In this document: positions 61,561 to 64,000 of the stretch, piece by piece
Position numbering within the stretch: position 1 is the stretch's first letter
How the letters are laid out: each line of letters opens with the position of its first letter
Assembly (NCBI GenBank): GCA_963748385.1
Contig: CAVVIQ010000020.1
Location: 372,001 to 436,000 of the forward strand
Length of the DNA: 64,000 nt
Direction: 5' to 3'
DNA from: Rhodoblastus sp963748385
GTDB lineage: Bacteria > Pseudomonadota > Alphaproteobacteria > Rhizobiales > Beijerinckiaceae
Notes under the pieces: generated by a model
Databases searched by the model: none
Seen by the model: only the letters and a program-made list of their open reading frames with translations
Told to the model about the DNA's origin: nothing
Translations under genes and position numbers: made by a program

Positions 61561-62649
61561 TCAGACGCCGCCGTAAAGGCGGGCCATGACCCGGGCGGTG
61601 TAATCCACCATGGGGATCACGCGCGCGTAATTCAGGCGCGTGGGGCCGATCACGCCGAGCACGCCGACGATCCGGCGCTGGGGGTCGCGGAAAGGCGCCG
61701 CGATCATCGAGGAGCCCGACAGGGAAAACAGCTTGTTTTCCGAACCGATGAAAATACGCACGCCCTCACCCTGTTCGGCCCGGGAAAGCAGGTCGATGAC
61801 CTCGCTCTTGGTTTCGAGATCGTCGAACAGCAGGCGGATTCGTTCGAGATCGGCCATGGCCGTCAGATCGTCGAGCAGATTGGCCTGGCCGCGCACGATC
61901 AGATTTTGCACCGCGCCGGCCGGGCCGGCCCAGATCGCCAGCCCCGCGTCGACCAGCCGCGCCGTCAGAACGTCCAGTTCCGCCTGAGCCGAGAGCCGCG
62001 AAATCTCGATCTCGTCGCGCAGTTGCGAAAGGGTCCGGCCGCGCAGGCGCGCATTGAGATAATTTCCCGCCTCGATCAAGGCCGAGGCCGGAAGATCGGC
62101 CGCGACCGGAAGGATGCGGTTCTCGACCGAGCCATCCTCGGAGACCAGGATCGCGAGAGCCTTTTCCGGCTCCAGGCGCACGAATTCGATCTGTTTCAGC
62201 CGGCTGTTGTCCTTGCTCGTCAGCACGACGCAGGCGCCCCGGGTCAGGCCGGAGAGCATTACGCCGGCTTCCGATAAAGCCTCCTCCAGGCTGTGTTCGC
62301 GCGAGACGGCGCGCAACTGCGCCTCGATCCGGCCGCGTTCCAGTTCGGTCAGATCGCCGATCTGCAGCAGGGAATCGACGAAAAAGCGCAGCCCGAACTC
62401 GGTCGGGAGGCGTCCGGCGCTGGTGTGGGGCGAATAGACCAGGCCCAGTTCCTCCAGATCCTGCATGACATTGCGCACCGACGCCGGCGACAGAGGCACG
62501 GCCAAGATACGGGAGAGATGGCGCGAGCCGACGGGCTCGCCGCTGGCGAGATAGGTTTCGACGATGTTCCTGAAAATCTCGCGCGAGCGTTCGTTGAGAC
62601 GGGAAAGCGCTCCCGCGCCGGCGGCCAGGAATTCGGGATTTTCAGCCAT
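61561..62649 (-). CDS. hrcA: heat-inducible transcription repressor HrcA
   Basis: 362 residues. The N-terminal winged helix contains FRNIVETYLASGEPVGSRHLSRI and SVRNVMQDLEELGLVYSPHTSAGRLPTEFGLRFFVDSLLQI, the family signature. The C-terminal GAF-like domain ends GVLGVIGPTRLNYARVIPMVDYTA. It represses groESL and similar operons at CIRCE elements and is released on stress. No CIRCE element was seen in this window. The grpE gene is far away. Confidence 0.96.
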   Translation of the reverse strand: MAENPEFLAAGAGALSRLNERSREIFRNIVETYLASGEPVGSRHLSRILAVPLSPASVRNVMQDLEELGLVYSPHTSAGRLPTEFGLRFFVDSLLQIGDLTELERGRIEAQLRAVSREHSLEEALSEAGVMLSGLTRGACVVLTSKDNSRLKQIEFVRLEPEKALAILVSEDGSVENRILPVAADLPASALIEAGNYLNARLRGRTLSQLRDEIEISRLSAQAELDVLTARLVDAGLAIWAGPAGAVQNLIVRGQANLLDDLTAMADLERIRLLFDDLETKSEVIDLLSRAEQGEGVRIFIGSENKLFSLSGSSMIAAPFRDPQRRIVGVLGVIGPTRLNYARVIPMVDYTARVMARLYGGV

Positions 62650-62766
62650 GGGAAATATTTACGCGGCGGGCGGGACGTTGCAAGGGGCCCAAGGCAGCGT
62701 GCTAAAAAGTGGATCACGGTTTTTCGCAAAAACGCTGCGAAAACCGAGGAATCCATCCGCCAAAGC

Positions 62767-62794
62767 AAAAACCCCGCCGAGATCCTCGGCGGGG
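62767..62794 (-). terminator. terminator after rpsT
   Basis: Minus strand CCCCGCCGAGG / TCTCGGCGGGG, an almost perfect 11-bp hairpin, followed by TTTTT. It lies 25 bp after the rpsT stop codon. Confidence 0.88.
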
Positions 62795-62818
62795 CGAAAA
62801 TGTCAGAAGAAGAAGGCG

Positions 62819-63091
62819 TCAGGCCTTTTTGCCGAGCGCGGCCACGCTGGCGGACAGGCGCGAAACCTTGCGCGAGGCCGTGTTCTTGTGAACGATGCCC
62901 TTCTGCGCGGCGCGCATCAGGACCGGCTCCGCGGCGGCGAGAGCGGTCTTGGCGGCGGCCTGATCGCCGGCGCTGATCGCTTCCTCGACCTTGCGGATGA
63001 AAGTGCGCATCTTGCTGCGGCGCTGCCGATTGACGGCGGTGCGGCGTGTGATTTGACGGACGGCCTTTTTGGCCGATTTGGTATTCGCCAT
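62819..63091 (-). CDS. rpsT: 30S ribosomal protein S20
   Basis: 90 residues: ANTKSAKKAVRQITRRTAVNRQRRSKMRTF and AQKGIVHKNTASRKVSRLSA are S20 signatures. Basic and helical, it binds 16S rRNA early. It stands between the enoyl-CoA hydratase gene and hrcA; in many related genomes dnaA comes after rpsT, but here a terminator and hrcA follow. Confidence 0.98.
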   Translation of the reverse strand: MANTKSAKKAVRQITRRTAVNRQRRSKMRTFIRKVEEAISAGDQAAAKTALAAAEPVLMRAAQKGIVHKNTASRKVSRLSASVAALGKKA

Positions 63092-63247
63092 GAGAATCCC
63101 CGGACGAAAGCGCGCGCCCCAGAAATCGTGGCTGCGCCGCCTGAAAACGATGACGGCGCCTCAAGCAGGCGCCGCGTGTGAGGGGGCTTATAAGCGCGAA
63201 ACGGGCGTTTCGTCAACGCGGGATTCGCGATTCCACCGCGCCGGCCT

Positions 63248-64000
63248 TCATCGGTTCTTGAAATGGGCCTGCCGCTTCTCGATGAAGGCCGTCATGCCTT
63301 CCTTCTGATCGTGCGTCGCGAAGGCGGCGTGGAAATTCCGCCGCTCGAATTTGACCCCCTCGGTCAGGGTCGATTCATAGGCCGAATTGATGCAATCCTT
63401 GATCTGCATGGCGATCGGCAGGGACATGGCGGCGATCTGCCGCGCGGTCTTCACCGCCTCCTCGATCAGTTGATCAAGCGGCACGATGCGCGACACCAAC
63501 CCCGAGCGCTCAGCCTCCTGCGCGTCCATCATCCGGCCGGTGAGGCACATTTCCATCGCCTTGGACTTGCCCACGAAGCGCGACAGGCGCTGGGTGCCGC
63601 CGGCGCCGGGCAGAATGCCGAGCTTGACCTCGGGCTGGCCGAATTTGGCGTTTTCGGCGGCGAGGATGAAATCGCACATCATGGCGAGTTCGCAGCCCCC
63701 GCCGAGCGCGAAGCCCGCGACGGCGGCGATCGCCGGCTTGCGGAAATAGGACAGGCGCTCCCAGCTACGGATCGTGTCGCTGAGATAGGCGTCCATATAG
63801 GTCAGGAGCTGCAGCTCCTTGATGTCGGCGCCGGCGGCGAAGGCCTTTTCGGAGCCGGTCAGCACCAGGGCGCCGATGTCGGGGTCCATCTCGAACTCGT
63901 CCAGCGCGACGTTCAATTCCTGGATCAGGCGCGAATTCAAGGCGTTCAACGCCTTGGGGCGGTTGAGCCGGATGATCCCGACCGCGCCATCCGTTTCGAC
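63248..64000 (-). CDS. enoyl-CoA hydratase (5' end outside window)
   Basis: About 250 residues from the window edge: the frame reads through to base 64000 and starts with VGIIRLNRPKALNALNSRL, so the true start is beyond the window. AFAAGADIKELQ and AGFALGGGCELAMMCDFILAAENAKFGQPE form the oxyanion and catalytic region of the crotonase fold; the two catalytic glutamates lie in GGGCELAMM and KLGILPGAGG. The enzyme hydrates trans-2-enoyl-CoA in beta-oxidation. It precedes rpsT on the same strand. Confidence 0.95.
   Translation of the reverse strand, partial: VETDGAVGIIRLNRPKALNALNSRLIQELNVALDEFEMDPDIGALVLTGSEKAFAAGADIKELQLLTYMDAYLSDTIRSWERLSYFRKPAIAAVAGFALGGGCELAMMCDFILAAENAKFGQPEVKLGILPGAGGTQRLSRFVGKSKAMEMCLTGRMMDAQEAERSGLVSRIVPLDQLIEEAVKTARQIAAMSLPIAMQIKDCINSAYESTLTEGVKFERRNFHAAFATHDQKEGMTAFIEKRQAHFKNR

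Overview
The window is high-GC DNA with densely packed genes on both strands. It looks like the chromosome of an alphaproteobacterium of the Hyphomicrobiales (Rhizobiales). The evidence is an AccD lacking most of its zinc-finger cysteines, infC with an ATT start, the enoyl-CoA hydratase-rpsT pair, a class I fumarase, a polyhydroxyalkanoate-system protein and a short-Q-loop cytochrome bd. A Csp1-type copper-storage protein, CopCD and a PEP-CTERM protein are compatible with the Beijerinckiaceae/Methylocystaceae (methanotroph-related) branch. That placement is inference, because no methane monooxygenase or other diagnostic gene is in view. I see no transposase, integrase, CRISPR array, rRNA or replication origin.

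Layout. 1-5.6 kb: end of pgk, class II aldolase, a ThiE-like protein, a secreted Sel1-repeat protein and a UvrD-like helicase. 5.7-8.8 kb: MarC-type membrane protein and cytochrome bd oxidase (cydB, frameshifted cydA). 9-12.3 kb: a five-gene copper locus (DUF2946, outer-membrane protein, copC, copD, csp1) followed by a broken PEP-CTERM gene. 13.3-18.1 kb: acyl-CoA dehydrogenase, pyruvate/indolepyruvate decarboxylase and a phenol-MetA-type outer-membrane protein. 18.2-23.9 kb: trpB and trpA separated by a MarR/glyoxalase-like module, then accD and folC. 24-30 kb: acetyltransferase, Orn/Lys/Arg decarboxylase, glycosyltransferase and flippase. 29.6-38.5 kb: gshB-glnD, grpE, alkB, PsiE-like, DUF1345, ispA, DUF4399, tRNA-Leu and a hydrolase. 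38.5-46.1 kb: glycosyltransferase, infC, rpmI-rplT and pheS-[membrane protein]-pheT. 46-53 kb: VOC protein, fumarase, vsr, PHA protein, PuuD, PAP2 and an isomerase. 53-61.5 kb: moeB, an outer-membrane pseudogene, RidA, UPF0114, msrA, then LysR-GDCCVxC-Crp/Fnr-DUF2892 next to a CDF transporter, tRNA-Ala, an L,D-transpeptidase and a SemiSWEET gene. 61.5-64 kb: hrcA, rpsT and the end of an enoyl-CoA hydratase gene.

Two loci look most like coherent, under-described systems. One is the copper locus at 9-12.3 kb, which joins export, membrane passage and cytosol-independent storage of copper. The other is the redox/metal locus at 57-60.2 kb, where a Crp/Fnr-type regulator ends inside a perfect CRP/FNR-like palindrome placed upstream of a DUF2892 membrane protein. 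A small three-helix membrane protein between pheS and pheT also resembles membrane effector families of phage defence, though weakly.

At least twelve genes are interrupted by single-base shifts that keep the correct continuation in another frame. Most of them fall between 49.5 and 61.5 kb, while very long genes elsewhere are intact. Many shifts sit in short homopolymers and one hits trpA, so sequence error is the simplest explanation for most. The outer-membrane gene at 54 kb carries several shifts plus an in-frame stop and may be a true pseudogene.
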